A stretch of 64,000 nucleotides of DNA, taken from contig JADJWF010000006.1 of NCBI GenBank assembly GCA_016716505.1, forward strand, positions 62,001 to 126,000. The letters are read 5' to 3'. This document shows, in pieces, positions 37,751 through 46,211 of this stretch. Within the stretch, counting starts at the first letter, position 1, and every line of letters starts with the position of its first letter. The translations under genes and the position numbers were made by a program. Under the pieces are notes generated by a model. The model searched no databases. It saw only the letters and a program-made list of their open reading frames with translations, and had not been told where the DNA came from. Source of the DNA: Verrucomicrobiota bacterium (GTDB lineage Bacteria > Verrucomicrobiota > Verrucomicrobiia > Limisphaerales > J093).

Positions 37751-38479
37751 TCAACGGCCCTCGCCAAGCCGGTCGGCCAGGCGCGGCGGCAGTCCCGCGC
37801 GCAAGATTTTCTCCTGGGTGGTCTCCAGGTCGTAATCGAGCCGGCGCAACTCGATGGTGCCTTCGTCGAGGTCGTAGATGACGTATGTGGCCTTGGGTAC
37901 CCCGTCCCGCGACTGGCCCACACTGCCGACATTCACAAAGTACTTTCGGCCCGGCTCGACGCGGAACTTCGAGTAGCTGCCGCCGCGGACGACGCTGTCG
38001 CGGATGAACGCCACCGGCACGTGGGTGTGGCCGAAAAAGCAGACGCTCGTGTTCTGATAGGTGAAGCTGGCGGCGGCGGCGTATTTGTCCTGCGGAAAGA
38101 CGTAACCCCAGCGCTTCGGTGCATCGAGGGTGGCGTGAACGATCGTGAAGTTCGCGACCAGGCGGTGGTAGCGCAAGTCGCGCAGCCAGGCCCGATCCTC
38201 GGCGGTGAGCTGGTTGCGAGTCCATTGCACGGCCTCGGCGGCGTGAGGGTTGAAGCCTTCGAGGTGCTCGTCCATGGAGCAGTACTCGTCGTGGTTGCCC
38301 TTCACGACGGGGATGTTCATGCCCCGGATGATGTCCAGGCACTCCTTCGGATTGGCGTTATAGCCCACGACATCACCCAGGCACGCGTAATGGGTCACCT
38401 TTTGGGCCTCCGCGTCGGCCAACACGACCTGCAGCGCCTCCAGATTGGCGTGGATGTCGGCGATAATTGCGAACTTCAT
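37751..38479 (-). CDS. Metallophosphoesterase (YfcE/MJ0936-like)
   Basis: A 242-residue calcineurin-like phosphoesterase from ATG 38479; the upstream in-frame codons overlap the acylphosphatase and are not used. Metal ligands are all present: AIIADIHAN (Asp8, His10), CLGDVVGYN, KGNHDEY, an IVHATLD histidine and FFGHTHVP. Two metal ions are expected; substrates in this family are phosphodiesters or small phosphate esters. It starts 12 bases after the acylphosphatase stop, so the two are probably co-transcribed. Confidence 0.92.
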   Translation of the reverse strand: MKFAIIADIHANLEALQVVLADAEAQKVTHYACLGDVVGYNANPKECLDIIRGMNIPVVKGNHDEYCSMDEHLEGFNPHAAEAVQWTRNQLTAEDRAWLRDLRYHRLVANFTIVHATLDAPKRWGYVFPQDKYAAAASFTYQNTSVCFFGHTHVPVAFIRDSVVRGGSYSKFRVEPGRKYFVNVGSVGQSRDGVPKATYVIYDLDEGTIELRRLDYDLETTQEKILRAGLPPRLADRLGEGR

Positions 38480-38490
38480 TGCTCTCGACT

Positions 38491-38769
38491 CTACCGGGCG
38501 ATCTCGAACCCGCGAAACCCGCCTTGGGCCTCGCTCCAACTGACCGACTCCTGGCGGATCAACGAACCCAGTCCGGATTCCCGGATCGCGGCGCGGAACG
38601 CCTCCAGCTCAGCGCGCTCGCCCTCCGCCAGCAGTTCCACCCGTCCGTCGAGCAAGTTGCGAACCAGCCCGGTCACCTCGAAGCCCTGCGCCACCGTACG
38701 CGCGGTGTAACGGAAACCCACGCCCTGCACCTGGCCGGAATAAAGCACGTGCATCCGAACGCGCGCCAT
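38491..38769 (-). CDS. acyP: Acylphosphatase
   Basis: A 92-residue protein with the whole acylphosphatase fold. GQVQGVGFRYTAR contains the catalytic Arg20 and VTGLVRNLLDGRVEL the catalytic Asn38. The enzyme hydrolyses carboxyl-phosphate bonds such as those of acetyl phosphate or 1,3-bisphosphoglycerate. It is the first gene of a minus-strand group with the phosphoesterase and glycosyltransferase. Confidence 0.95.
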   Translation of the reverse strand: MARVRMHVLYSGQVQGVGFRYTARTVAQGFEVTGLVRNLLDGRVELLAEGERAELEAFRAAIRESGLGSLIRQESVSWSEAQGGFRGFEIAR

Positions 38770-38980
38770 CGAGTTTCAGGCCGGGTGGAGGGGCAAAACG
38801 CCGTCAAAGGCGACTCCACCACGGTACGGCAGGCAAACTTGCACGCCCGGATGAAGCCATACGAAGTCAAAATCCCGCAACGATTTTGTGTCCCGCGACC
38901 CACCCGCAAGGCGGGTTTGGGCACGCGCCGACCGGGATTTCCTCGCTCGCCTTCCCGTGCGGTTGACGCAGACTATCGCA

Positions 38981-40606
38981 ATGCGCTTTACACTTGTCTG
39001 GCTACTTCCAGTCGCTTTGGCCGCCGCCGGCGCGTCGCTCGACGATTTGGCCAGGCCCCAGGACGGCCGTTCCATGCGGTCCACCTCCACCATGCGCCAG
39101 GGCGAGGTTCGGCGCGGCGGTGCCGAGCGCAAGCTGGACCCCAGGGCGGAACCCAAGGGTGATCGCGAAGAGGCCAGCAATTGGGACAACTTCCGGGTTC
39201 CGCCCGGTGAGACCCATGTGCTCCTCGACGCCCAGGGTCCCGGAGTGATCACGCATTTGTGGCTCACGTTTCTCGGGCCGGAACCCCAGGAGTGGGCACC
39301 GCAAGGCTCGGCGAACCATCAGGAGATGCTCCTGCGCATGTTCTGGGACGGGCGTGCGGAACCGGCGGTGGAGGCGCCCGTGGGGGATTTTTTCGCGAAT
39401 TGCTTCGGGCGCCGCAGCGAGGTGGTAAGCCTTCCGGTCGTGGTCGAGGATGCCGATTCGTACAATTGCTTCTGGCGAATGCCGTTTCGCCAGTCGGCCC
39501 GGATTGAGATCGAAAACCAAAGCGACAAGCCCATCGGCCTGCTGTACTACAACGTGGACTGGATCAAGAAGGACCATCTTCCAGAGGACACGCCTTACTT
39601 TTACGCCCGCTACCGGCAGGAATACCCGGTTCGCCCGGGCGAGGACTACGTGGTGCTCGAGACGCGGGGGAAGGGCCACTACGTGGGCACGGTGCTGGCG
39701 GTCCGCACGCGCAGTCCGGCCTGGTTCGGCGAAGGCGACGAAAAGATCTATCTCGATGGCGAGACCAGGCCTTCGATTTGGGGTACGGGCACCGAGGACT
39801 ACTTCCTGTCGGCCTGGGGGCTGAAAACCACCAGCACGCCCTACTTCGGTGTTCCTTACTTCGATCAGTGGGGGATTGTCGGCGGCCATACGAGCGCCTA
39901 CCGGTGGCACGTGGCCGACCCCATCGTTTTCAACTCCGGCATTCGCTTCACCTTCGAGCACTGGGGCTGGATTTCGCCGGACGAAAACCCGGAGCGGCGG
40001 AGCACAAGCTGGAACGAGCGGGAAGACGACTATGCGAGCGTGGCGTTCTGGTATCAGACGGGCGAGCCGACGCCCCAGCCGCGGGTTCCCCACGCCCGGG
40101 AACGGCGCCTGCCGAGTCTTGAACGGGTTATCGCTTATGCGCGCGATTTCACGGCGGCCACGTACCACGGCGTCGGGACCGTGGTGACGCAGCAGCTCGG
40201 GTTCTACCCCGGTCCCCAGGCGCTCTACCGGGCCCCCAGGGCGGAGGGCGCGTGGTGGGAGATCCCCTTCACCGTCGCGCGCCGGGAGCCGCTCCGCCTG
40301 CTGGTGAACGCCACCAAATCGTACGATTTCGGGAAGTATCAAGCGTCGCTGAATGGCGTGAAGCTGGGGGGCGAGATTGATTTCTACCATCCGAAGGTAG
40401 CGAATGAAGAGGTCCATCTCCTCGACTTCTGGCCCGAGCCGGGCGAGTACAGACTGCGGTTTGAATGCGTCGGGCGGAACCCCGCCTCGGCCGGTCACTT
40501 CGCGGGCCTCGAGTCCGTTCGGCTTCGCGAACGCCGCCCGCGCGTGCTGGAACTGGGGCACGACAAGGACAAGGACTGGCGCAAAGAGCCGACGCTCTAT
40601 CGTTGA
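38981..40606 (+). CDS. Secreted DUF2961 / GH172-type protein
   Basis: A 541-residue protein from ATG 38981 with a signal peptide of about 19 residues (LVWLLPVALAAAGAS). Two jelly-roll halves follow. IWGTGTEDYF near residue 266-275 is the hallmark of DUF2961; its glutamate corresponds to a catalytic residue in the GH172 difructose-dianhydride/alpha-fructofuranosidase enzymes. HLWLTFLGPEP, DFFANCFG and WYQTGEPTP are other family blocks. GH172 members act on fructose or arabinofuranose linkages; which applies here is unknown. It has its own promoter region divergent from acyP. Confidence 0.87.
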   Translation: MRFTLVWLLPVALAAAGASLDDLARPQDGRSMRSTSTMRQGEVRRGGAERKLDPRAEPKGDREEASNWDNFRVPPGETHVLLDAQGPGVITHLWLTFLGPEPQEWAPQGSANHQEMLLRMFWDGRAEPAVEAPVGDFFANCFGRRSEVVSLPVVVEDADSYNCFWRMPFRQSARIEIENQSDKPIGLLYYNVDWIKKDHLPEDTPYFYARYRQEYPVRPGEDYVVLETRGKGHYVGTVLAVRTRSPAWFGEGDEKIYLDGETRPSIWGTGTEDYFLSAWGLKTTSTPYFGVPYFDQWGIVGGHTSAYRWHVADPIVFNSGIRFTFEHWGWISPDENPERRSTSWNEREDDYASVAFWYQTGEPTPQPRVPHARERRLPSLERVIAYARDFTAATYHGVGTVVTQQLGFYPGPQALYRAPRAEGAWWEIPFTVARREPLRLLVNATKSYDFGKYQASLNGVKLGGEIDFYHPKVANEEVHLLDFWPEPGEYRLRFECVGRNPASAGHFAGLESVRLRERRPRVLELGHDKDKDWRKEPTLYR

Positions 40607-40648
40607 CTGCGCACGCCGCCCGAGTCGCCCGGCTGAGGGTACGCCGTC

Positions 40649-40870
40649 TCAGAACCGGAACATGTCGTTCATGCGGCCGCAGTTCGGGCAACGGGAACGG
40701 TCCACGTCCGGGTCGTCGGTGTAGAGAAAGCCGCAGCCGTCGCACCGGAAGACGTGATCGTCGGAAGGCGTGGGGCCGAAGGTGCGGCGCCGCATCTCCG
40801 CGACGGTCAGGAGACCGACTGCCCCCAGCATCACGAGCACGTAGGCGAAAATGAGCTGCTCGGCAGTCAT
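40649..40870 (-). CDS. Small membrane protein with C-terminal zinc ribbon
   Basis: A 73-residue protein: one membrane helix (about 5-25, LIFAYVLVMLGAVGLL) followed by FRCDGCGFLYTDDPDVDRSRCPNCGRMN, a CxxC-x15-CxxC zinc ribbon facing the cytoplasm or periplasm. It is the last gene of the exb/tonB operon and its ATG overlaps the tonB-like stop (ATGA), so translation is coupled. Role is unknown; the tight coupling suggests an accessory of the energy-transducing complex. Confidence 0.8.
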   Translation of the reverse strand: MTAEQLIFAYVLVMLGAVGLLTVAEMRRRTFGPTPSDDHVFRCDGCGFLYTDDPDVDRSRCPNCGRMNDMFRF

Positions 40871-41694
40871 GGCGCTGCGGGAGCGGCACCTGCGGGGGCG
40901 ATCGTCCGCCACTCGAAACTCAGGCGTCCCCACTGGATCGCGGGCCCACTGGCGTCGCGCAGGGGCGCAAAAGTGGTATTGCGCGCCAGTTCGAGGGCCT
41001 TCTGGTCGGCGGTCGCCAGGCCGCTGCTGGCCAGCAGCGTCGCCGTCAACACGCCGCCATGCTCGTCCACGGTTACCTGGACCAGACTCGGCTGGAGCAC
41101 ATCCGGGTGTTCCCAGACTGGCGGCAATTCGGGCCAGCGGGCGGTGCGCTCGGGCGGCAGGCCCTCGACGCGGACGGTCGAGTTCGTCGCTACCAAGGCG
41201 CGGGGCGTCACCGTCCGGGCCGTCGGCTCCGGCGCGTGACCGAGACTGAAAAACGACCGCGGCAGGGCGACGGCCGGCCCTGATGGCTGGGGTTGGAGGC
41301 CCGCGCTCCCCAGGAAGCGCGGCGGCTCGTTCCATTCCGCTGAAGGTCTGGCGAAGCGGGCCCGGCGAAACCATACCTCACCGGAAAAGCCGCGCGAACT
41401 CACCAAGGCGAACTCGGCCGGGTCGTTCAGGGCCTCCCAGGCGTCGGGCGCGACGGCCTCGCGGCCGTGGGGAAACAAGAGTACGCGGCCGGCGGAAGGC
41501 TTCGGTGGCGTGACCGGCGTCGGCCGGCGGCCCAGCACCAGCAGTGCGAGGACCTGCGCGATGAAAACGACCAGTACCACGATGGTCCACTGCCGCCGCG
41601 TCCAACCGGTCAGCCCGTCCCGGAGCACGGTCGGTTGTCGGGGAGTGCGGGTTGGCAGCACCACGCCGCCCCGCGTCTGCCGGGGCTGGTTCAT
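40867..41694 (-). CDS. TonB-like energy transducer
   Basis: A 275-residue protein with one membrane helix (about 36-54, WTIVVLVVFIAQVLALLVLG), a proline-containing periplasmic linker and a C-terminal domain (about 200-270) with VQVTVDEHGGVLTATLLASSGLATADQKALELARNTTFAP in the pattern of TonB C-termini. TonB couples the ExbB/ExbD motor to outer-membrane receptors. The linker is less proline/lysine-rich than in classical TonB, so this is a divergent member. Start and stop overlap the exbD and zinc-ribbon genes by 4 bases each. Confidence 0.82.
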   Translation of the reverse strand: MNQPRQTRGGVVLPTRTPRQPTVLRDGLTGWTRRQWTIVVLVVFIAQVLALLVLGRRPTPVTPPKPSAGRVLLFPHGREAVAPDAWEALNDPAEFALVSSRGFSGEVWFRRARFARPSAEWNEPPRFLGSAGLQPQPSGPAVALPRSFFSLGHAPEPTARTVTPRALVATNSTVRVEGLPPERTARWPELPPVWEHPDVLQPSLVQVTVDEHGGVLTATLLASSGLATADQKALELARNTTFAPLRDASGPAIQWGRLSFEWRTIAPAGAAPAAP

Positions 41695-42137
41695 GGCGAC
41701 CGCCGGGCGGTGTTGGTGGTCGGGAACAAGGGGGGGCGGGTGGCCACCACCACCTCGCGGATGCCCGCTTCCAGCGCGACGGCCGAGACGCGAAGCAGTG
41801 CCGCGTGGCGCACGGTTTCGTCGGCATGGACGAGGAGCGTGACGGGTTCCGTGGTGGCGTGGGTCCGTGCGGTCAGTTGGTCGCGCAACTCCTCGAGGGT
41901 GACGGCCTGTCGCTCAAAGTACGCCTGCTCGCGTTGGTCCAGCACAAGGACGAGGGGCAGCCCGGTCGGGCTGGTCGGGCCGGCACCGGCGACCGTGGGC
42001 AACTGAATCCTTACGCCGGGCGTCGGGGCGAGCGACGAGTGCAGGAGGAGGAACAGCACGAGCAGAAACAGCACGCTGAGGAACGCGGCCACGTCCAACT
42101 GCCCGGTGAAGGGCCTCACCTTGCGCGGAAACCTCAT
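41691..42137 (-). CDS. exbD: ExbD/TolR-like biopolymer transport protein lacking the usual membrane aspartate
   Basis: A 148-residue protein from ATG 42137; upstream in-frame codons overlap exbB. One membrane helix spans about 16-36 (VAAFLSVLFLLVLFLLL), then a periplasmic domain with VRIQLP and a C-terminal LLVHADETVRHAALLRVSAVALEAGI stretch typical of ExbD. Aligned with E. coli ExbD (VTPFIDVMLVLL), the proton-carrying Asp25 position is Ser21 (VAAFLSVLFLL); the only nearby acid is Asp15 at the membrane edge. Partners are the overlapping exbB and tonB-like genes. Confidence 0.83.
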   Translation of the reverse strand: MRFPRKVRPFTGQLDVAAFLSVLFLLVLFLLLHSSLAPTPGVRIQLPTVAGAGPTSPTGLPLVLVLDQREQAYFERQAVTLEELRDQLTARTHATTEPVTLLVHADETVRHAALLRVSAVALEAGIREVVVATRPPLFPTTNTARRSP

Positions 42138-42760
42138 TCGGAACGACCGTTCCGGTACTCGGCCAGCAGGTTGAGAATCTCCGCCGATGCCTTTTCCATG
42201 TCGGTCACGATGTGGTTGACGCGGCTGACGAGGTAATTGTAGCCGGCATAGGCAGGTGCGGCGATGGCCAGCCCGGCCCCGGTACAGACCAGTGCCTGCC
42301 AAACCCCCTCCGCCAACACGCCCGGGGGGGCGGAAACGCCCTGGGTTTGCAGGACTCGGAATACGGAGATGAAGCCCAGGACGGTACCGAGCAGGCCCAG
42401 AATTGGCCCGATTTGGGCGATGGTTCCCAGCAGGTTCAGCCGCTGTTCGAGCCGCGGCACTTCCACCAGTCCCGCCTCCTCCAGCGCCTCGCGGATGCCG
42501 TCGCGGCCACGGTCCCGGTTGAGAATCGCTGCCTTGACCAGCCTCGCCACCGGTCCGGCCGTCGCGTCACAAATCGAAATGGCCTCCACCACGTTGTCGC
42601 GCCGGAGGACGTTGCGAACGCCGGTGAGGAATTCGACGGAATTGATCTGCTCCCGGTGGTAGTGGAGCACCCGCTCAATGAACACGGCCGCCGCCACCGC
42701 TCCGATGAAAAGCAGCAGCCACATCATCGCGCCGCCATGACTCAACAATTCCGGCAACAT
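42134..42760 (-). CDS. exbB: MotA/TolQ/ExbB proton channel protein
   Basis: A 208-residue protein from ATG 42760 (a GTG two codons earlier is possible). It has an N-terminal helix (about 11-30, MMWLLLFIGAVAAAVFIE), a cytoplasmic loop with LNRDRGRDGIREALEE, and two helices around GTIAQIGPILGLLGTVLGFISVF and VCTGAGLAIAAPAYAGYN, the ExbB/TolQ core. With ExbD it forms the proton-driven motor for TonB. First gene of a four-gene operon in which every junction is a 4-base overlap. Confidence 0.92.
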   Translation of the reverse strand: MLPELLSHGGAMMWLLLFIGAVAAAVFIERVLHYHREQINSVEFLTGVRNVLRRDNVVEAISICDATAGPVARLVKAAILNRDRGRDGIREALEEAGLVEVPRLEQRLNLLGTIAQIGPILGLLGTVLGFISVFRVLQTQGVSAPPGVLAEGVWQALVCTGAGLAIAAPAYAGYNYLVSRVNHIVTDMEKASAEILNLLAEYRNGRSE

Positions 42761-43100
42761 GCCCACGTTCTAGGGGACCGCCCGCCGGCGGGCAATGTTC
42801 AAAACGGCCGCCTGCGACGGCTGCGAGGTCCGGAAGCGCCTCCGCGTGTCCCGAACGCCTCTTGATGGCTTCGAACGCAGCGGCCTTCGCCGGGCTTTTA
42901 TGCAAGGCGCTCGGGGAATAGACCCGGAGCATGCGTCAACTCAACGGCGCGCGGCACGTCTCCGGGCGGCTGTCTTGTGACCGTAGTCCGAGTCGTGCTT
43001 GGCACCTCACGACGGCGCGCGAGTTCATCTTTGTCCTCGGTGTTTTTGCCTTGCTTCACGCTCGGGGTATCATGAGAGAATCAAACCACTTCGATAAATT
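42761..43100. other. Divergent intergenic region between exbB and the PEP-CTERM gene
   Basis: About 340 bases that should hold the promoters of the exb operon and of the PEP-CTERM gene. The last 60 bases are A/T-richer than the surroundings. I see no gene or strong hairpin. Confidence 0.45.
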
Positions 43101-43853
43101 ATGAAAAATATCGTTTCGCGGTTGGTATTGGGTGGCTTGGTCTCGTTCGCGGCGCTGGGCCAGGAGTTTGACTTCAACGCCGGCAATGACGACGGGCTGA
43201 CTCGGTACGATCCGCTGGGGGGATTCGGCATCGGCGGCACCTATACCTTTCCGGGCGGCGACACCTACCGGATTCAATCCGCTTCAACCACCCCCCTGAC
43301 TGGCACCGTGGGGCCGGGCCGGGCGGGCGCCTATTTGGCCGTGAGTTACGATTCGTTCACCGCGTCAGTGGACCTGGTCAACTGGGACGACAATCTGGTT
43401 CAGGGCTTCGGCCTCCTCGGACGCGCGCAGGAAGCCGGTCTGGGCACCTCCGATGGCTACGTGTTCTTTTACTTCCCGGCGTTTCAGTCGGTGGCTTTCA
43501 ACCGCATTGACAACGAATCCGCCACCGTACTGGCCTCGCCGGAAAACCCGATGGTCTCGCTGGACCCGTCGCAGGACTACCGGATGGTGTTCTCCGCGCA
43601 CGGCAGCCAGCTCTTCGGCCAGATCTTTGCGCTCAACGACCTTTCCACTCCGCTGGTGACCCTCACCGCCACCGATTCCACGTACAGTTCCGGCTTCGCT
43701 GGCTTGCTCGTGGCGGGGACGTTGATGGATCCCACGAGCGCGGGTGACGCCACGTTCGACAACTTCAAAGTCATTCCGGAGCCGAGCACGCTCGCCCTGG
43801 CCGTATTGGGTGGTGGCGCGCTGTTCATCGGCGCACGAGCGCGGCGCCGGTAG
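43101..43853 (+). CDS. PEP-CTERM sorted exoprotein
   Basis: A 250-residue protein with an N-terminal signal (about 1-20, ending AALGQ), a beta-rich domain resembling a lectin-like jelly roll (about 22-222), and a C-terminal sorting signal: IPEPS, a hydrophobic helix LALAVLGGGALFIGA and the basic RARRR. Such signals are cleaved by exosortase EpsH-type proteases and accompany exopolysaccharide or biofilm matrix production. The exosortase itself is not in this window. Confidence 0.92.
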   Translation: MKNIVSRLVLGGLVSFAALGQEFDFNAGNDDGLTRYDPLGGFGIGGTYTFPGGDTYRIQSASTTPLTGTVGPGRAGAYLAVSYDSFTASVDLVNWDDNLVQGFGLLGRAQEAGLGTSDGYVFFYFPAFQSVAFNRIDNESATVLASPENPMVSLDPSQDYRMVFSAHGSQLFGQIFALNDLSTPLVTLTATDSTYSSGFAGLLVAGTLMDPTSAGDATFDNFKVIPEPSTLALAVLGGGALFIGARARRR

Positions 43854-44047
43854 CAGGGGCGAAACGGCCGATGGGCCGCGCGCGGGCTGGCGAGTGCGGC
43901 GGTCTTTGATCGCGGGTTCGGAGGGCGATGGTCGCCGTCCGGACCCGCTGCCGTTTCGATCCCCGATTTTTGCTCCTGGCGGAGCGACGGTTCCGCCGGG
44001 GGCCGTGATTGAAGGAGTCTGGCCGGCCGCTTACGCTGTGCCCCACG

Positions 44048-45130
44048 ATGAAACGTGCACCGAAAGAAACCGCTTCCGCGCCAGCGGAGCTGGGCTTTGC
44101 CATGCCAGCCGAATGGGAGAAGCACGAGGCGACGTGGCTGGGCTGGCCCCACAACGAAACGGACTGGCCGGGCAAGCTGGACACCATCCGCTGGGTGTAC
44201 GGGGAAATGGTGCGGAAGATTTCGGCCGGAGAGATGGTGCGCCTGCTGGTGCGCAATCGTGCCGAGCAACGGCTGGCCGCCAGCTACCTCCGTCGCGCGG
44301 GCTGTGATCTCGGGCGCGTCGAGTTCATCCTGCATCCGACCAACCGCGGCTGGACGCGCGACAGCGGGCCCATCTGCGTGCGGCGACGCCGGCCCAAGGC
44401 GGAAGTCGCCATCGTCCACTTCCACTTCAACGCTTGGGCCAAGTATCCGGACTGGCAGCTCGATACCAGGGTGCCCGAGACGGCGGCCCGAATTCTGAAG
44501 AAGCGGCTGTTCCACGCGGAGTGCAACGGTCGCCCGTTCGTGCTCGAAGGCGGTGGCATCGAAGTGAACGGACGGGGAACGCTGCTCACCACGGAAGAGT
44601 GCTATCTCGATCCCAAGGTCCAGGTGCGGAATCCCGGCCTGACCCGCGCCGACTACGAGGAGACGTTCAGGAAATACCTCGGCGTCACGAACGTGTTGTG
44701 GCTGCGCAACGGCCCTGTCGGCGATGACACGCACGGGCACATTGACGACATTGCCCGCTTCGTGAACCCCCGTACCCTGGTGCTTATCCGGGAGTCCAAC
44801 CGGCGGGATATCAACTATCGCCCGCTGGCCGAAAATTGGGACCGGGTGCAAGACTTGCGGCTGGAGGACGGTTCGAAGCCCGAGGTCGTGCCGCTGCCCA
44901 TGCCCGCCCCGCTCACCTTCGATGGTGAACGACTGCCGGCCAGCTACGCGAACTTCTACATCGCCAACGCGTCTGTCATTGTGCCGACGTTCAACGATCC
45001 CAATGACCGCATCGCCCTCGGCATTCTCGGGGAGCTGTTCAATGACCGCCCGGTCGTCGGCATTCACGCCGTGGACCTCGTCCTGGGCTTCGGCAGCCTG
45101 CATTGCCTGACCCAGCAGCAGCCGGCGTGA
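44048..45130 (+). CDS. aguA: Agmatine deiminase
   Basis: A 360-residue guanidino-group modifying enzyme from ATG 44048. Diagnostic blocks are PAEWEKHEATWLGWPHN, NRGWTRDSGPI, FVLEGGGIEVNG, GDDTHGHIDDIARF and the C-terminal GSLHCLTQQQP with the catalytic Cys353. It converts agmatine to N-carbamoylputrescine in polyamine synthesis from arginine. No N-carbamoylputrescine amidohydrolase is adjacent. A peptidyl-arginine deiminase name is also used for this family, but the motifs and length are those of AguA. Confidence 0.94.
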   Translation: MKRAPKETASAPAELGFAMPAEWEKHEATWLGWPHNETDWPGKLDTIRWVYGEMVRKISAGEMVRLLVRNRAEQRLAASYLRRAGCDLGRVEFILHPTNRGWTRDSGPICVRRRRPKAEVAIVHFHFNAWAKYPDWQLDTRVPETAARILKKRLFHAECNGRPFVLEGGGIEVNGRGTLLTTEECYLDPKVQVRNPGLTRADYEETFRKYLGVTNVLWLRNGPVGDDTHGHIDDIARFVNPRTLVLIRESNRRDINYRPLAENWDRVQDLRLEDGSKPEVVPLPMPAPLTFDGERLPASYANFYIANASVIVPTFNDPNDRIALGILGELFNDRPVVGIHAVDLVLGFGSLHCLTQQQPA

Positions 45131-45324
45131 ACCGCTCGCGGCGCGGGGAATGGACAGGCCCGCGGGACGCAAAATCAGCGGCCTCGTTCCGCCGACCGTG
45201 CGGCCGGAGCTTGGCTTGCCCCGCGACGATGTCCTACCGGGGAAGGGCGGCATCTGGATTACGCCCGGCCACCCCCTGCTTCCGGGCTGGCAATTTCCGG
45301 TCTGCCGGCTCACCCTACCACGAC

Positions 45325-46170
45325 ATGAAGCCCAACGCTGGCAGCCCGAGTACCGACGCGACGATGGCCGTGTTCCTCGACCTCGAGAACATCGCCCTCG
45401 GCGCCCAGGACGCGCATTACCCGCGCTTCGACGTGCAGAAGGTCATCGAGCGCCTGCTCCTCAAGGGGCACATCGTCGTCAAGAAGGCCTACTGCGATTT
45501 CGATCGCTACAAGGCGTTCAAGAAGGATCTGCACGAGGCGGCGTTCGAGTTGATCGAGATTCCCCACGTCCGGCAATCGGGCAAGAACTCGGCCGACATC
45601 CGCATGGTCGTGGACGCCTTGGACCTTTGCTACACGAAGGGGCACGTGGATACGTTCGTCATCATCAGCGGCGACTCCGACTTTTCGCCGCTGGTCAGCA
45701 AGCTGCGCGAGAACGCGAAGACGGTCATCGGCGTTGGCGTCAAGAACTCGACCTCGGACCTGTTCATCAACAACTGCGACGAGTTTCTGTACTACGACGA
45801 CTTTGTCCGCACGGAACGCACCAAGACCCGGCGGCGGGGTAGCGGCGGAGCGTCCTCGTCTGCTGGCACGTCCAGCGCCGAGCCGGCTGGCAAGGCGGCT
45901 CCGGCGGACGGCGGCAGTCTGTCGCCGGAGCGGGCCATCGAGCAGGTGGTGGAAACCTTCGAGGCGCTGGCCGAGGAACGGGGCGAGGACGAACATGTCT
46001 GGGGCTCGATGATCAAACAGGCGATCAAGCGCCGAAACCCCGGCTTCAATGAGCGCGCCCACGGATTCCGCTCGTTCAATGACCTGTTGATCGAGGCCGA
46101 GCGGCAGGGCCGGATCCGGTTGGAGCCCGACGAGAAGTCCGGAGGCTACCTCGTGAGCGAGGTGGAGTAG
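45325..46170 (+). CDS. NYN-domain nuclease with C-terminal OST-HTH/LOTUS domain
   Basis: A 281-residue protein from ATG 45325. Residues about 14-160 are a NYN (PIN-like) domain: AVFLDLENI with Asp19, IRMVVDALDL and ISGDSDFSPL carry the acidic metal-binding residues. A low-complexity Ser/Ala/Gly linker (about 170-200) leads to an OST-HTH/LOTUS domain (about 205-281: RAIEQVVETFEALAEERG, FRSFNDLLIEAE, GYLVSEVE). NYN proteins are predicted RNases, and LOTUS domains bind RNA or protein partners; together they suggest RNA turnover or surveillance. Homologues are known as LabA/DUF88 proteins. Confidence 0.9.
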   Translation: MKPNAGSPSTDATMAVFLDLENIALGAQDAHYPRFDVQKVIERLLLKGHIVVKKAYCDFDRYKAFKKDLHEAAFELIEIPHVRQSGKNSADIRMVVDALDLCYTKGHVDTFVIISGDSDFSPLVSKLRENAKTVIGVGVKNSTSDLFINNCDEFLYYDDFVRTERTKTRRRGSGGASSSAGTSSAEPAGKAAPADGGSLSPERAIEQVVETFEALAEERGEDEHVWGSMIKQAIKRRNPGFNERAHGFRSFNDLLIEAERQGRIRLEPDEKSGGYLVSEVE

Positions 46171-46211
46171 GGGAAGTCACGGCGTCGCCGCGGGTTCCCG
46201 GCCCGCCGGAC

